The notes under the pieces are model-generated. The model was not told the DNA's origin. It made no database searches and saw only the letters and a list, made by a program, of their open reading frames with translations. A program made the translations under genes and the position numbers. 64,000 nt of DNA from Lactococcus lactis. Lineage in GTDB: Bacteria; Bacillota; Bacilli; Lactobacillales; Streptococcaceae. The stretch spans positions 2,294,001-2,358,000 of the forward strand of contig NZ_CP118969.1 of NCBI RefSeq assembly GCF_029023865.1. Reading direction: 5' to 3'. Positions 46,494 to 58,174 of this stretch are shown here, piece after piece (position 1 is the stretch's first letter; every line of letters begins with the position of its first letter).

Positions 46494-46896
46494 TGCCTAT
46501 CTCCAATTGATAAGTGATGAACTTTTTTTCGTAAGGTAAAGAAATTGTGAGTTTTTGTAAGCTAGAATTCTCTCCCTTATCATCAAATTTAACTGTAAAA
46601 TCTTTAACTGCTACCTCCTTTGGAATTGTGATACTTCTATCTTCACAGATTAATTCTTGATTTTTAGCAACTAAACTTTCAGATTTTTGAAGCAGTGCAG
46701 CCTCTTCTTGACTCCTTTTATAGAAATTTTCAAATTGAAGAACAAACAATTCTCCCTTAAAAAGATGGACTGTTTGTATTATTTCTGAAGAAAAAAGAGT
46801 TGTGATAAAAGAAATAATCAACAAAACTAGAAGAGACTCTAGTAAAGTAAATGCTCTAGTCATTAAAATTTCGTTCTTCATTTTTGTTCTGATCAT
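46465..46896 (-). CDS. comGD: Competence pilus minor pilin ComGD
   Basis: The 143-residue frame has the prepilin motif RAFTLLESLLVLLIISFIT near residues 14-32. Three in-frame ATGs (46896, 46881, 46863) precede it and none has a strong ribosome site, so the start is uncertain. It overlaps comGC by up to 41 bases. Confidence 0.85.
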   Translation of the reverse strand: MIRTKMKNEILMTRAFTLLESLLVLLIISFITTLFSSEIIQTVHLFKGELFVLQFENFYKRSQEEAALLQKSESLVAKNQELICEDRSITIPKEVAVKDFTVKFDDKGENSSLQKLTISLPYEKKFITYQLEIGSGKFKKKIS

Positions 46897-47247
46897 AGTA
46901 ATTATCGTAAGCAGAAATTTGTTTTTGAGTAATCATCCCAGCGTTGAGCAATTCTGACAGACTCGGCTTCTCATCATCATGATCTAATTCATAAAGTTGA
47001 GCTTGACTTTCTACTACTTTTACAACTGCCGCTTCTCCAGTTTTTTGAACTTGTGATTTTTCTTTAATTAAATTTGGAACAAATAGTAATATCAAAATAC
47101 TAATAATAGCTAGTACAATTAACATCTCTATCAAAGTAAAAGCTTTTAGCTCTTTCTGACGGCATTTTTTTTCACAAATTTTAACGAATAAAAATATCTT
47201 TTATATTTTTTTTTAAATAAACTTCTTTGTTCTTTCCATTTTTTCAT
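46856..47247 (-). CDS. comGC: Competence pilus major pilin ComGC, frame broken at an A8 run
   Basis: The conserved body is intact: KAFTLIEMLIVLAIISILILLFVPNL is the prepilin signal, followed by the ComGC pilin domain. Going upstream, its frame meets stops and lacks a usual start. A lysine-rich N-terminal frame from the ATG at 47247 (MKKWKEQRSLFKKKYKRYF) enters an A8 run near 47165-47172 in the other frame. One extra A there joins the two. So either the gene is frameshifted or slippage at A8 is needed. Start position is uncertain. Confidence 0.6.
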
Positions 47248-47252
47248 CCTTT

Positions 47253-48341
47253 CTATATTCCAGAACCCATATTTGAATAGATGGGGAGTAACATGGCTGC
47301 ATATAGCAAAATAATCATCAATGCTACGAAAATAAAAACAAGAGGTTGGATTAATTGCATTAAACGATCTATCTTTGTAAAAAAATGTTCCCAACATTCA
47401 TCCGCATAAAGCGAAAGCTCTAAGCCTAATTTATCTTTAATAGCTCCATATTCAATCATTAATGAGAGCTCGGGTAAAAAAAGCGCAAGTTTACTGACAG
47501 CTTGTTCAAAAGACCGACCAGCATTCAATTCTAAATCAAGATTCTTGCCAACTTCTGAAAAAATTCGACTTTTTTGTTTTTTCATCAAGTTAATAATTTG
47601 ACGTAATTCAACACCTTGAGCAATTAGATTTCCCCATTCTCTTGCAAAGTAAGCTGTTAAATATAAACGGATAAAAGAATGAACCAGAGGTAATTTAACA
47701 AGAAATGTAAAATTCATTATTGCTGATTTTCGTTTAAAAAGAGTTACTGACAAAGCTGTCAGTAAAAATATAAAAGCTCCAAACGAAAAAAATACTAAGG
47801 GTAAATGATTAATCAATAGAGTAGCAAAGTTACTGCCACTATTGAGTTGTGGTAGTAAATAATTTTTTAAGCCCCACATAATTCCAACCAGAAAAATTAA
47901 TAACAATATTGGATAAGTAGCAACTTCCACTAATTTATTTTTAACTTCAAGCTGTTTTTTTAGATGAAGTTCAACTAATTGCATCGTCCCTGACAAGTTA
48001 CCATGCACTTCTACCAAAGCAAGTTGTGTCACCACATTTTTAGAAAATGAAAGACTTTCTAAAAGCTCTGATAAAGCTTGACCAGAAGCGAGACCTTCTT
48101 TCATTTTTAATGTAAATTCTTTTTCCACAAGTTTTGATAAAGATAAGAAATTTATCACTTCTCCTAAATTAAATCCACTATTCAAAAGATTTCCCATCAG
48201 TTGGATAAGTTTGGCTTGTTTAATCAGTCTTAATTTTTTCCCTTTTGGCTTCAGTAGGTGTGAGATATCCATTTGTAAGTAGCTGATCAATTTTTTTATT
48301 CCAATTTTCTGATGACCAAGACTCAAATTCGTTTTTGGCAA
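47253..48341 (-). CDS. comGB: Competence pilus assembly protein ComGB
   Basis: This is a GspF/PilC-type inner-membrane protein with about 362 residues: cytoplasmic VTQLALVEVHGNLSG, three TM helices (about 145-165, 190-215, 330-350), and a repeated second half. I keep the TTG start at 48341 because AAAGGAG stands 9 bases before it, though this overlaps comGA by 122 bases. Alignment in memory with streptococcal ComGB would also allow a start 10-20 codons later. Confidence 0.88.
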   Translation of the reverse strand: MPKTNLSLGHQKIGIKKLISYLQMDISHLLKPKGKKLRLIKQAKLIQLMGNLLNSGFNLGEVINFLSLSKLVEKEFTLKMKEGLASGQALSELLESLSFSKNVVTQLALVEVHGNLSGTMQLVELHLKKQLEVKNKLVEVATYPILLLIFLVGIMWGLKNYLLPQLNSGSNFATLLINHLPLVFFSFGAFIFLLTALSVTLFKRKSAIMNFTFLVKLPLVHSFIRLYLTAYFAREWGNLIAQGVELRQIINLMKKQKSRIFSEVGKNLDLELNAGRSFEQAVSKLALFLPELSLMIEYGAIKDKLGLELSLYADECWEHFFTKIDRLMQLIQPLVFIFVALMIILLYAAMLLPIYSNMGSGI

Positions 48342-49158
48342 TGTCTAATACTCCTTTCCCAGCTATTAAACGCTGATAAACAACACTTGATAAAGCATTT
48401 TTTATTTCCCAATGACTTAAACCCAGCTCTGATAATCTCTGAATGACACCTCTAACAGAAGAGGCATGAACGGTTGAAAACACTGTATAACCTGTCAAAC
48501 TAGCCCGTAAAACTGCTTGAGCGGTCAATTTATCACGAATTTCACCAACGATTAACAAATCTGGGCGATGCCTCAGTGATAATTTAATTAATTCATCATA
48601 ACTATTACCAATGACTTCGTTGACTTGTAACTGAATAAAATCGGAATCAATCAACTCAACGGGTTCTTCAATAGTGATAACTTGTAAATCTGTAAAATGA
48701 CGACGAGCTAAATCAAACATTAAAGATGTTTTTCCCGAGCCTACTGGACCGGCAAAGAGATGCAATCCTCTTTTACAATCATAATTCTCTAGCTCTTCAT
48801 CAAACCAAAAATCAAGTTCTTTGTTTTGATCATGCAAGAGACGTATTACTAAAGATTCATTACCCTCGAAATCCCCCACTGTCGAAAGACGCAAACGTTT
48901 TGCATTACTTTCCTCTATTTCATACCAACAAGCTCCCAATTGAACTCGTCTGCGTTCTCCTGTATTCATCCCAGCTAGAAACTTAAAGTGAGTAAGTAGT
49001 GCTAAGCCAACTTCTAACCCAATTTCTTCTACCAGATCACGTGCTGTCATTTGTCGAAAATAAAGTTTATACTTTTCTTTTGAAGCAATCAGATAAATAT
49101 CTGATGCATCTCTATCAATTGCTCTTTGAATTAATTCTTTTGCCATTTTTGGTATCAT
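48220..49158 (-). CDS. comGA: Competence pilus assembly ATPase ComGA
   Basis: The 312-residue secretion ATPase has Walker A GPVGSGKTSLM (about 138-148), the Asp box VITIEEPVEL, Walker B-type LLIVGEIRD, and the His box STVHAS. It powers the competence pilus that captures DNA. It heads the comG operon. Neither the ATG at 49158 nor that at 49146 has a ribosome site; a ComX-type box lies just upstream. Confidence 0.93.
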   Translation of the reverse strand: MIPKMAKELIQRAIDRDASDIYLIASKEKYKLYFRQMTARDLVEEIGLEVGLALLTHFKFLAGMNTGERRRVQLGACWYEIEESNAKRLRLSTVGDFEGNESLVIRLLHDQNKELDFWFDEELENYDCKRGLHLFAGPVGSGKTSLMFDLARRHFTDLQVITIEEPVELIDSDFIQLQVNEVIGNSYDELIKLSLRHRPDLLIVGEIRDKLTAQAVLRASLTGYTVFSTVHASSVRGVIQRLSELGLSHWEIKNALSSVVYQRLIAGKGVLDIAKNEFESWSSENWNKKIDQLLTNGYLTPTEAKREKIKTD

Positions 49159-49197
49159 ACTAGACTATACGCAAATAATCAGTTAATGTAACAAAAA
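49159..49197 (-). promoter_or_regulatory. Candidate ComX (cin-box) promoter of the comG operon
   Basis: Minus strand TGCGTATA at 49166-49173 matches 6 of 8 bases of the streptococcal cin-box TACGAATA, with a T6 tract at 49192-49197 upstream. Used as a -10 it would start RNA next to the ATG at 49158. Confidence 0.5.
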
Positions 49198-49234
49198 AGC
49201 CGAAAATTTTTCGACATTTTGTTATTTCTAAAAA

Positions 49235-49272
49235 TAAAAATACTCTCATCATTTAAGATAAGAGTATTTTAT
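49235..49272 (-). terminator. Terminator after polC
   Basis: AAAATACTCT (49237-49246) pairs with AGAGTATTTT (49261-49270). Confidence 0.75.
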
Positions 49273-49277
49273 AAAAA

Positions 49278-52200
49278 TCAAAAGAAATCATCAAATAGAC
49301 TTAATTGATTATCATCAGGCATTCCTTCAAGAACACCCATATTGGTCATGTTTTCAATAATCGTTTGTGAAACACCACCACGCTTACGAAGTTCCATTTT
49401 ACTTAAAAATTCGCCTTCAGCACGCGCTGCAACGATTTGTTTTGCTACGTTTTCACCCAATCCGTCCATTGTTACAAATGGCGGAATTAAAGTATCACCA
49501 TCAATAACAAACTCAGTAGCCTCCGAGCGATAAAGGTCAATTTTACCAAAAGTGAAACCACGCTCTAACATTTCATTACAAAGCTCTAAAGTCGTATAGA
49601 GGTTAGTTTCAACATTTGTTGCATCAAAACCTTTATCTTTAATTTCTTTCATTTTGGCTTTGACTGCTTCAAGACCTGCTCCCATTACCCCAATATCAAA
49701 GGCAGTTGCTCTAATAGAGAACCATGCACAATAATACAATATTGGATGATGAACTTTGAAATAAGCTACCCGTAAAGCCATCATAATATAGGCTGCCGCA
49801 TGGGCTTTAGGGAACATGTATTTAATCTTTGAACAAGACTCAATGTACCATTCAGGAACATCATGTTCTCGCATAGCTTCTACATATTTTTCACGTTCTT
49901 CGGCGGGAATTTTATTCCACATTCCCTTACGCACCCGTTCCATAATTGTAAAAGCAAGACCGTTTTCTAGCCCCTTATGAATAAGATAAACCATGATATC
50001 ATCCCGACAGCCAATAACGCTTGATAAGTCGGCAATCCCTGAACGAATTAAATCTTGAGCATTTCCTGACCAAACGTCCGTTCCGTGTGAAAGTCCAGAA
50101 ATTTGGAGTAAATCTGCGAAGTTTTTAGGTTTGGCTTCGGCAATCATGTTCATTGAGGTGAAAGTTCCCATTTCAGGGATTCCTAAAGTTCCTAATTTTA
50201 CCCCTAACTGTTCTTCGGTCAAGCCCAAAGATTCTGTCCCAGTGAAAAGCTTCATCACTCCGGGGTCATCCATTGGAATATCTTGAGGAACAATACCAGA
50301 GAGACTTTGTAATTTTCGAATCATCGTGGGGTCATCATGTCCAAGGATGTCAAGTTTTAAGATATTGTCATGAATCGCATGGAAATCAAAGTGAGTCGTT
50401 TGCCATTCGGCATTAACATCATCGGCCGGAAATTGTACAGGAGAAAAATCATAAACATCCATATAATTTGGAATAACGATAATCCCACCAGGGTGCTGTC
50501 CTGTTGTTCGTTTAACACCAGTTGATCCAGCAGCTAAGCGGTCAATTTCTGCATTTCCATAAAATTGATCATAATCACGTTCATAACCTTTGACAAAACC
50601 AAAGGCTGTTTTTTCAGCAACCGTACCAATTGTTCCTGCTCGAAAGGCATAATCTTCACCAAAGATATCTCGAACGTCCAAGTGAGCAAGAGGTTGATCA
50701 TCCCCAGAGAAGTTCAAATCGATATCGGGAACTTTGTCTCCCTTGAAACCTAAGAAAGTTTCAAAAGGAATATCATGCCCATCTTTGATGAGTTTATGAT
50801 CACATTTAGGGCAATTTTTATCTGGCATGTCATAACCAGAACCGAAAGATCCATCATCATAGCATTCAAAATATTGACATTCTGGGCAACGATAATGTGG
50901 AGCCAAAGGATTTACTTCGGTAATCCCAATCATTGTCGCAACAAGTGATGAACCAACAGAACCCCGTGAACCAACGATATAGCCTCGGTCATTAGAACGT
51001 TTTACAAGTTCTTGTGAAATAATATAAACAACTGAGAAACCATTTCCTAAAATCGATCGAAGTTCTTTTTCAAGTCGTGCGTCAATAATATCTGGCAATG
51101 GATTACCATACCACTCATGTGCTTTTTCATAAGTTAAGCGAACAATTCGTTCTTCGGAGGTTTCTCCTCCATCAAAAACCATCTTAGGTGTATATAAATC
51201 ATCCCGAACTGGAGTCAATACATCAAATTCATCCGCCATCTTTTGCGTATTGTCAATGACAATTTCACGCGCGGTCTTCTCATCAAGAAAACTAAAGGCT
51301 TCAAGCATTTCATCAGTTGTTCTAAAGTGAGCTTCGGGTAACGGAAGAGGTTTGGCATGTTCCCCATGTCCTTGAGTCCAGTTAATTTCAGCTCCAAGAC
51401 CAAGTGAGCGAACAATAATTTCTCGATAAATAGCATCTTCTGGGTTCAAATAATGTAAATTACCTGTGGCCAGAACTGGCTTGCCTAAAGTCTTACCAAT
51501 TTTTATCAAATCTTTAAGCGTTTGTTCCAATTCTTTTTCTGATTTGAAAGAACCACCAACAACAAGTGAACGATAAAGAGCTGGTGGAAATACTTCGATA
51601 AAATCATAAAACTTGGCGATTTCAAGCGTTTCTTCAAATGTTTTATTGATTGCTGCATCAAAAACTTCACCAATTTCGCAGGCCGAACCGACCAACAAAC
51701 CTTCACGGTTGGCTTCTAAAACAGAACGTGGAACCCGAGGAAGACCAGCATAATATTTAACATTCCCAAAACTAACAATTTTAAAGAGATTTTTTAAACC
51801 TTCTTGTGTCTTGGCATATAAAGTCACGTGTTTTGGACGAACTTTTTTATAAGAATCTTCACTGACCAATTTGTCATTAAGTTCTAAAAGACTTGTCCAT
51901 CCTGTATTTCTAGTACGTAATTCTTCCAAAAATACAAAGAGCAAACGTCCGGTTGCTTCCGCATCAAAGTTGGCCATATGGTGATGTTCAAGTCCAATTT
52001 GGAATTTCTTAGTCAATTGACCCAAACCAAAACGTTTCATTTCTGGGTAGAGATTACGGGCAAATTCAAGCGTATCAACCACTGGTTGCGTGATAATCGG
52101 CAAACCATTTCGTGAATAGTTCATATTCATGAAGCCCACGTCAAATGTTGCATTGTGGGCAACAAGAATTGTTCCTTCACAAAACTTTTGGAATTTTGTT

Positions 52201-54194
52201 AGAACTTCATATAATGGTTTGGCATTTTTGACATGGTCATCTGTAATTCCGGTTAATTCTGTTGTAAATTCGCTCAAACGATATCCTGGATTGATAAATT
52301 CATCAAATTCATCAATTGGATTCCCTTTGTGCATTTTTGTTGCCGCAATCTGAATCAAATCATTATGAACTGCCGAAAGTCCTGTTGTTTCCACGTCGAA
52401 TACAACATAAGTTGATTCATACATATCAACGTCAGTTTCATTGTAAACAATCGGAATTTTATCTTCAACAAGATTGGCTTCGACGCCATAGATAATCTTG
52501 ACGCCATTCTTCTTTCCAGCCGAGTGAGCCTCAGGGAAAGATTGCAAACCACCATGGTCAGTAATTGCAATAGCTTTATGTCCCCATTTAGCAGCTTGAG
52601 CAACCAAACTAGAAGCAGAAGGAATGGCGTCCATTTGACTCATATTAGTATGCGCGTGAAATTCAACACGTTTTTCATCTGATTTGTCTTCGCGAACATT
52701 TTGTGTCGGAATTTCAATCAAATCGGTCAATTGTAGGACTAAATCATTTTTGAAATTGTCTCGTTGAACATTCCCGCGGACTCGACACCATAGTCCCGCT
52801 TTAATTTGTTTGGCTAGCTGAATTTCTTCTTCGCCACGTAGCCATTTCTGAACGTAAAAACTTGAAGTGTAATCAGTCATCTCAAATTCAAGAAGGTAAC
52901 TAATATTTCCTGTTTTACGTGATTTAATTTCACGAAGTTCGCCTTTAAAGACATATCCTTCAAAAACAACCGGTCCGTTAGTCGAAAATTCACTGACAGA
53001 ACGCATCGGAGTGACGGGTTCATTATTTTTGATTTCGCGACCTAATTGAATTTTATCTGATTTTACAGCTTTGATTTGAAGAGCAACACGGTCAATGGTT
53101 GGTTTAGGTTTAATTTCCACAACCGCATTAGCGGTCATCACCAAATCATCTTTGTATTTGTCATGTTCAATATTTCCTTGTACACGCAACCAAAGAGCAT
53201 CAGATAAGCTGTCAGTAAAATTATCTTCCCCATCAGTACGGTCAGCTATAATTTTTTCATTCATAGCTTTGACAGTATTGACAATTTGGTCAAATTGGGC
53301 AATTTCTTCATCCTTACGACCCCATTTTGAAATCATAAAAGTTGAAGTTTCATCAGCCATTTTTAATTCTAAAATATGGTTGACTTTGCCTGATTCTTTT
53401 CCCGTAAACTCACGGTGTGCGGCTTCAAAAACAAGTCCCTCAAAAATAACGCCAAAACCTTCTCCAGCAATAAAAGACATGCTGGTAATTGGACTTTGTC
53501 CGCTGATTTTTCGGCCAAAGAAAATGCCGTCAGAAAGTGCTGTTTCCACAAATTCTGGTTTTGCTTCTCTGGTATTTTTGCTTTCCCGTTCTTCTGAACG
53601 TTGTTTTTTGATTTCAGAAATTTGGGCTTGTTCTGCAGTTTGAGCCGCCAAGCGAGCCGCAACTTTTTCAGCGTGAGCAGCTGCTTGCGTTTCTGTCAGC
53701 TCCTGGTCAACTAGAGGGGTTATTCTTAATTCTCCAAAACCGAAAGACTTAAATTTTTCCTCTAGAATTGGAAAATATTTTTCCACAAAAAAATCCATTT
53801 GCGGATTATCTTCCACCATTAAGTGAATTTTTTCTTCTTCCTTTTCAAGATGATATTTCTTAAAAATACTTGAAAAAGCAGAATCGCATAATTCTGGAAG
53901 TGTAAGTGCATATTGATAATAATCATTCAGATTTTGCTCATCAATATTTTGATTTCGACTGCTGACAGAAATTTCTGTACGAGCAATTGTCGAAAAAGCA
54001 GTTTCCGTCAGTTCTGTCAGTAATTTATATGTATCAATTGGTAAAATCTCATCAAAAATTAACTGAAAGTGCCAGAGCTTACTTGCCGTGTGCACTTCAA
54101 CATTTTCAATATCAGCATGCTCAAATTGGCTAGAACGACGCAAATTTGGTGGCATTTTGATTTGTTCCATCAATTTTTCAAACAGATTTTCCAT
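49278..54194 (-). CDS. polC: DNA polymerase III PolC, alpha subunit Gram-positive type
   Basis: I start at the ATG at 54194 (1638 residues, [16 protein letters not shown]); the more upstream ATG at 54254 overlaps the -10 box. In order: OB-fold N-terminal part, PHP domain ([13 protein letters not shown], about 425), inserted DnaQ-like exonuclease (FDVETTGLS, about 505), the polymerase core with [10 protein letters not shown] (about 1080) and a Cys-rich zinc motif CPEC...CPKC just before. It is the main replicative polymerase. Confidence 0.97.
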   Translation of the reverse strand: MENLFEKLMEQIKMPPNLRRSSQFEHADIENVEVHTASKLWHFQLIFDEILPIDTYKLLTELTETAFSTIARTEISVSSRNQNIDEQNLNDYYQYALTLPELCDSAFSSIFKKYHLEKEEEKIHLMVEDNPQMDFFVEKYFPILEEKFKSFGFGELRITPLVDQELTETQAAAHAEKVAARLAAQTAEQAQISEIKKQRSEERESKNTREAKPEFVETALSDGIFFGRKISGQSPITSMSFIAGEGFGVIFEGLVFEAAHREFTGKESGKVNHILELKMADETSTFMISKWGRKDEEIAQFDQIVNTVKAMNEKIIADRTDGEDNFTDSLSDALWLRVQGNIEHDKYKDDLVMTANAVVEIKPKPTIDRVALQIKAVKSDKIQLGREIKNNEPVTPMRSVSEFSTNGPVVFEGYVFKGELREIKSRKTGNISYLLEFEMTDYTSSFYVQKWLRGEEEIQLAKQIKAGLWCRVRGNVQRDNFKNDLVLQLTDLIEIPTQNVREDKSDEKRVEFHAHTNMSQMDAIPSASSLVAQAAKWGHKAIAITDHGGLQSFPEAHSAGKKNGVKIIYGVEANLVEDKIPIVYNETDVDMYESTYVVFDVETTGLSAVHNDLIQIAATKMHKGNPIDEFDEFINPGYRLSEFTTELTGITDDHVKNAKPLYEVLTKFQKFCEGTILVAHNATFDVGFMNMNYSRNGLPIITQPVVDTLEFARNLYPEMKRFGLGQLTKKFQIGLEHHHMANFDAEATGRLLFVFLEELRTRNTGWTSLLELNDKLVSEDSYKKVRPKHVTLYAKTQEGLKNLFKIVSFGNVKYYAGLPRVPRSVLEANREGLLVGSACEIGEVFDAAINKTFEETLEIAKFYDFIEVFPPALYRSLVVGGSFKSEKELEQTLKDLIKIGKTLGKPVLATGNLHYLNPEDAIYREIIVRSLGLGAEINWTQGHGEHAKPLPLPEAHFRTTDEMLEAFSFLDEKTAREIVIDNTQKMADEFDVLTPVRDDLYTPKMVFDGGETSEERIVRLTYEKAHEWYGNPLPDIIDARLEKELRSILGNGFSVVYIISQELVKRSNDRGYIVGSRGSVGSSLVATMIGITEVNPLAPHYRCPECQYFECYDDGSFGSGYDMPDKNCPKCDHKLIKDGHDIPFETFLGFKGDKVPDIDLNFSGDDQPLAHLDVRDIFGEDYAFRAGTIGTVAEKTAFGFVKGYERDYDQFYGNAEIDRLAAGSTGVKRTTGQHPGGIIVIPNYMDVYDFSPVQFPADDVNAEWQTTHFDFHAIHDNILKLDILGHDDPTMIRKLQSLSGIVPQDIPMDDPGVMKLFTGTESLGLTEEQLGVKLGTLGIPEMGTFTSMNMIAEAKPKNFADLLQISGLSHGTDVWSGNAQDLIRSGIADLSSVIGCRDDIMVYLIHKGLENGLAFTIMERVRKGMWNKIPAEEREKYVEAMREHDVPEWYIESCSKIKYMFPKAHAAAYIMMALRVAYFKVHHPILYYCAWFSIRATAFDIGVMGAGLEAVKAKMKEIKDKGFDATNVETNLYTTLELCNEMLERGFTFGKIDLYRSEATEFVIDGDTLIPPFVTMDGLGENVAKQIVAARAEGEFLSKMELRKRGGVSQTIIENMTNMGVLEGMPDDNQLSLFDDFF

Positions 54195-54252
54195 GTTTTT
54201 TTGACCCTTTATCTTATTTTTTCTATCCTTAGCAAATAGAATTTCATTTCTC

Positions 54253-54258
54253 ATTATA
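54253..54258 (-). promoter_or_regulatory. polC promoter (-10)
   Basis: Minus-strand extended -10 TGCTATAAT, hexamer at 54253-54258. It overlaps the upstream ATG at 54254, which excludes that codon as the start. Confidence 0.6.
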
Positions 54259-54295
54259 GCATAAAAAAATGTTGCTTTTCATACTTTTTAAGAAT

Positions 54296-54365
54296 AAAAT
54301 AACTGACAAAACTGTCAGTTATTTTATTTTAAAATTAATAGTTACTGACAGAGCTGTCAGTAAAA
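54296..54365 (-). terminator. Double ACTGACAG hairpin after the hypothetical membrane protein gene
   Basis: Two consecutive motif palindromes: 54299-54320 (AACTGACA / TGTCAGTT) and a near-loopless perfect one at 54342-54363 (TTACTGACAG and complement). Confidence 0.75.
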
Positions 54366-54902
54366 CTATTTACCAGTTGAGCGATTTTCTTCATCCATTT
54401 CCCAAAAATAGAGTGCTTCTTCTACTGTCTGTGCTTCGCCACGTTTCATATAGCGAATCATATGACTGACAGCTTCTATTGTTTTAAATTGTGTGGGAAT
54501 TCGTCGAAAATGATTTAATTCTGTCTGAATTTTTTCTTCATCTTCTTTAAGTTTGTTCAAATCAGCATTTAAAGATTTCATTTTTAGAGAACTTTCACCC
54601 TCTAAAGCTAATTTTTCTTTAAATTTTTTGGAATCATATCTGAACAAAAGACAAAAAATGAATAAATAGACAACTGAAATCACCAACAAAAGAACTAATG
54701 ACAACTTTAAAAATATTCCTACTCCTAAAATAATAAGAAGAACTGCTAATTTTAAAATCAATGATAGAGTTTGATGAGTATGAACTTTTTGCTTATCAGA
54801 GTGTTCAGCAAAAGATTCAATGCTTTGTTGAACTTTCTGCAAATCCTCAAGCAAGTGAAGCACTTTTTGACAATAAACTATCTCTTTATTAGTCGTTTCC
54901 AC
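54366..54902 (-). CDS. Hypothetical two-helix membrane protein with coiled coil
   Basis: I do not recognise the family. The 178-residue protein starts with GTG at 54902 after GAAAGG. It has an N-terminal helix, two adjacent transmembrane segments (about 47-67 and 69-89), a charged coiled-coil-like stretch (LNADLNKLKEDEEKIQTEL) and a C-terminal part. It lies 5 bases downstream of the flavoprotein gene, so they share a transcript. Confidence 0.75.
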   Translation of the reverse strand: METTNKEIVYCQKVLHLLEDLQKVQQSIESFAEHSDKQKVHTHQTLSLILKLAVLLIILGVGIFLKLSLVLLLVISVVYLFIFCLLFRYDSKKFKEKLALEGESSLKMKSLNADLNKLKEDEEKIQTELNHFRRIPTQFKTIEAVSHMIRYMKRGEAQTVEEALYFWEMDEENRSTGK

Positions 54903-54907
54903 ACAAT

Positions 54908-56239
54908 CTACCTTTCATTCTCCCTTACTAGTCGAGCTAATATGCGATTGAGACCCCGAGGGTCTTTATAGCCATGTTCAAAATAAAAGTCTGTGAACTC
55001 AATATCCTCAATTTTTAATTCTTGTTGAATCGCAAGTGAGAAAATATTGACGTACTCTGCCATATCGCTCGTTTTTCCAATACATTGTAAACCAAGAATT
55101 TGATGAGTGCGTCTTTCATAAATCATCCAAATATTACTTGGTGAATGTCCGTCTAAGTGTTCATTTAGTAAATGAACCGCATCTGCATCATAACCAGCAT
55201 CAACTGCCTGTCTTATTGTAATCCCAGTCATAGCCATCACTAAATTATTCATTGGAACATGATAAGTTCCCTGACTACTATTAATTTTTTGGCGAGGAGC
55301 AAGTAAATTAATCGCCGCAATTTCACCATCGCGAACAGCATCCGAAGCATGTGGCAGATAATAGCTTTTTTCCAACAAATTAACATAAGTCGTTGAAACA
55401 TCTCCGACAGCAAAAACATCTGGACAAGTGGTTTGCATGTATTCATCAACAATAACCGCTCCGCTATCTCCTAACTCAACTTGTTGATTCAGAAGATAAG
55501 AATTAGGCCGAAAACCAATCGTAAAGATTACTCCATCAACAGGAATTTTCTGACCATTTGCTGTTTGAATGATTGTATTTTCTTCGTCAAACCCAATTTC
55601 TGTCACTTCTGTATTTAATAGAAGACGCATTCCCTCTGCATTCATCCAACTTTCCAATAAATGACTTGCTGGTTCATCAAGATAATCGTTTAAAAGATTT
55701 TTATTGCGATGAATGAGTGTTGTCTGAATTCCTCTTTCTTGGGCAATCCGAGCAACTTCAACTCCGGTCATTCCACCACCAATTACTGCAATATTTTTGG
55801 CTGTTTTCAGAAATTCATCTGTTTTTATTGCATCATCCATACTTTTTAAAAAGTAAAGTTTGCTTTTTTTATCAAAAGGAACAGAGGTCATTGCCGGATA
55901 AGAACCCGTAGCAAAAATCAATTTATCATAGAGAGCGAGTTTCGTCTTTTTGGAATTGACTCTCCGATAAAATAGCCGTTTATTTTTGGTATCAATCTCT
56001 TCAACCACCGTTTCCATTTGCATGTTTAAACCAGCAGCTTTTAGTTCTTCTACCGATGAATAACTAGATTGATTAAGGACAGATTTTTGACCCGCCAGAT
56101 AAGAAATAATTCCTTGAGAAACAAAAGAAACCTGATTACGCTTATCATAAAGCGTAATTTCGGCTTCTGGGTATTCTTCAAGCGCACGTAATCCGGCACA
56201 AATTCCGGCGTGGGAGCTTCCAACAATAACAATTTTCAT
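54908..56239 (-). CDS. NADH oxidase/CoA-disulfide-reductase-like flavoprotein lacking the active-site Cys
   Basis: The 443-residue protein opens with the FAD motif GSSHAGICAGL, has the NAD motif GGGMTGVEVARIA (about 155), the second FAD motif DVFAVGDV (about 275) and the dimerisation domain typical of the Nox/Npx/CoADR group. The usual GCG around Cys 42 is replaced by SFVSQGI, with Gln at the Cys position. A peroxide-reducing or water-forming mechanism needs that Cys, so another reaction is likely. It lies downstream of proS with a 15-base gap. Confidence 0.8.
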   Translation of the reverse strand: MKIVIVGSSHAGICAGLRALEEYPEAEITLYDKRNQVSFVSQGIISYLAGQKSVLNQSSYSSVEELKAAGLNMQMETVVEEIDTKNKRLFYRRVNSKKTKLALYDKLIFATGSYPAMTSVPFDKKSKLYFLKSMDDAIKTDEFLKTAKNIAVIGGGMTGVEVARIAQERGIQTTLIHRNKNLLNDYLDEPASHLLESWMNAEGMRLLLNTEVTEIGFDEENTIIQTANGQKIPVDGVIFTIGFRPNSYLLNQQVELGDSGAVIVDEYMQTTCPDVFAVGDVSTTYVNLLEKSYYLPHASDAVRDGEIAAINLLAPRQKINSSQGTYHVPMNNLVMAMTGITIRQAVDAGYDADAVHLLNEHLDGHSPSNIWMIYERRTHQILGLQCIGKTSDMAEYVNIFSLAIQQELKIEDIEFTDFYFEHGYKDPRGLNRILARLVRENER

Positions 56240-56254
56240 AGTAAATCTCTTTTA

Positions 56255-58174
<1,920 letters not shown>

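Noticed and set aside
47146-47397. 83-residue frame across the comGB end
   Set aside because: Only its C-terminal part (from 47247) is meaningful, as the N-terminus of comGC; the rest is comGB out of frame.
49342-53662. Many plus- and minus-strand open frames inside polC
   Set aside because: They are shadows of a long, fully motif-complete polC gene, without ribosome sites or recognisable domains.
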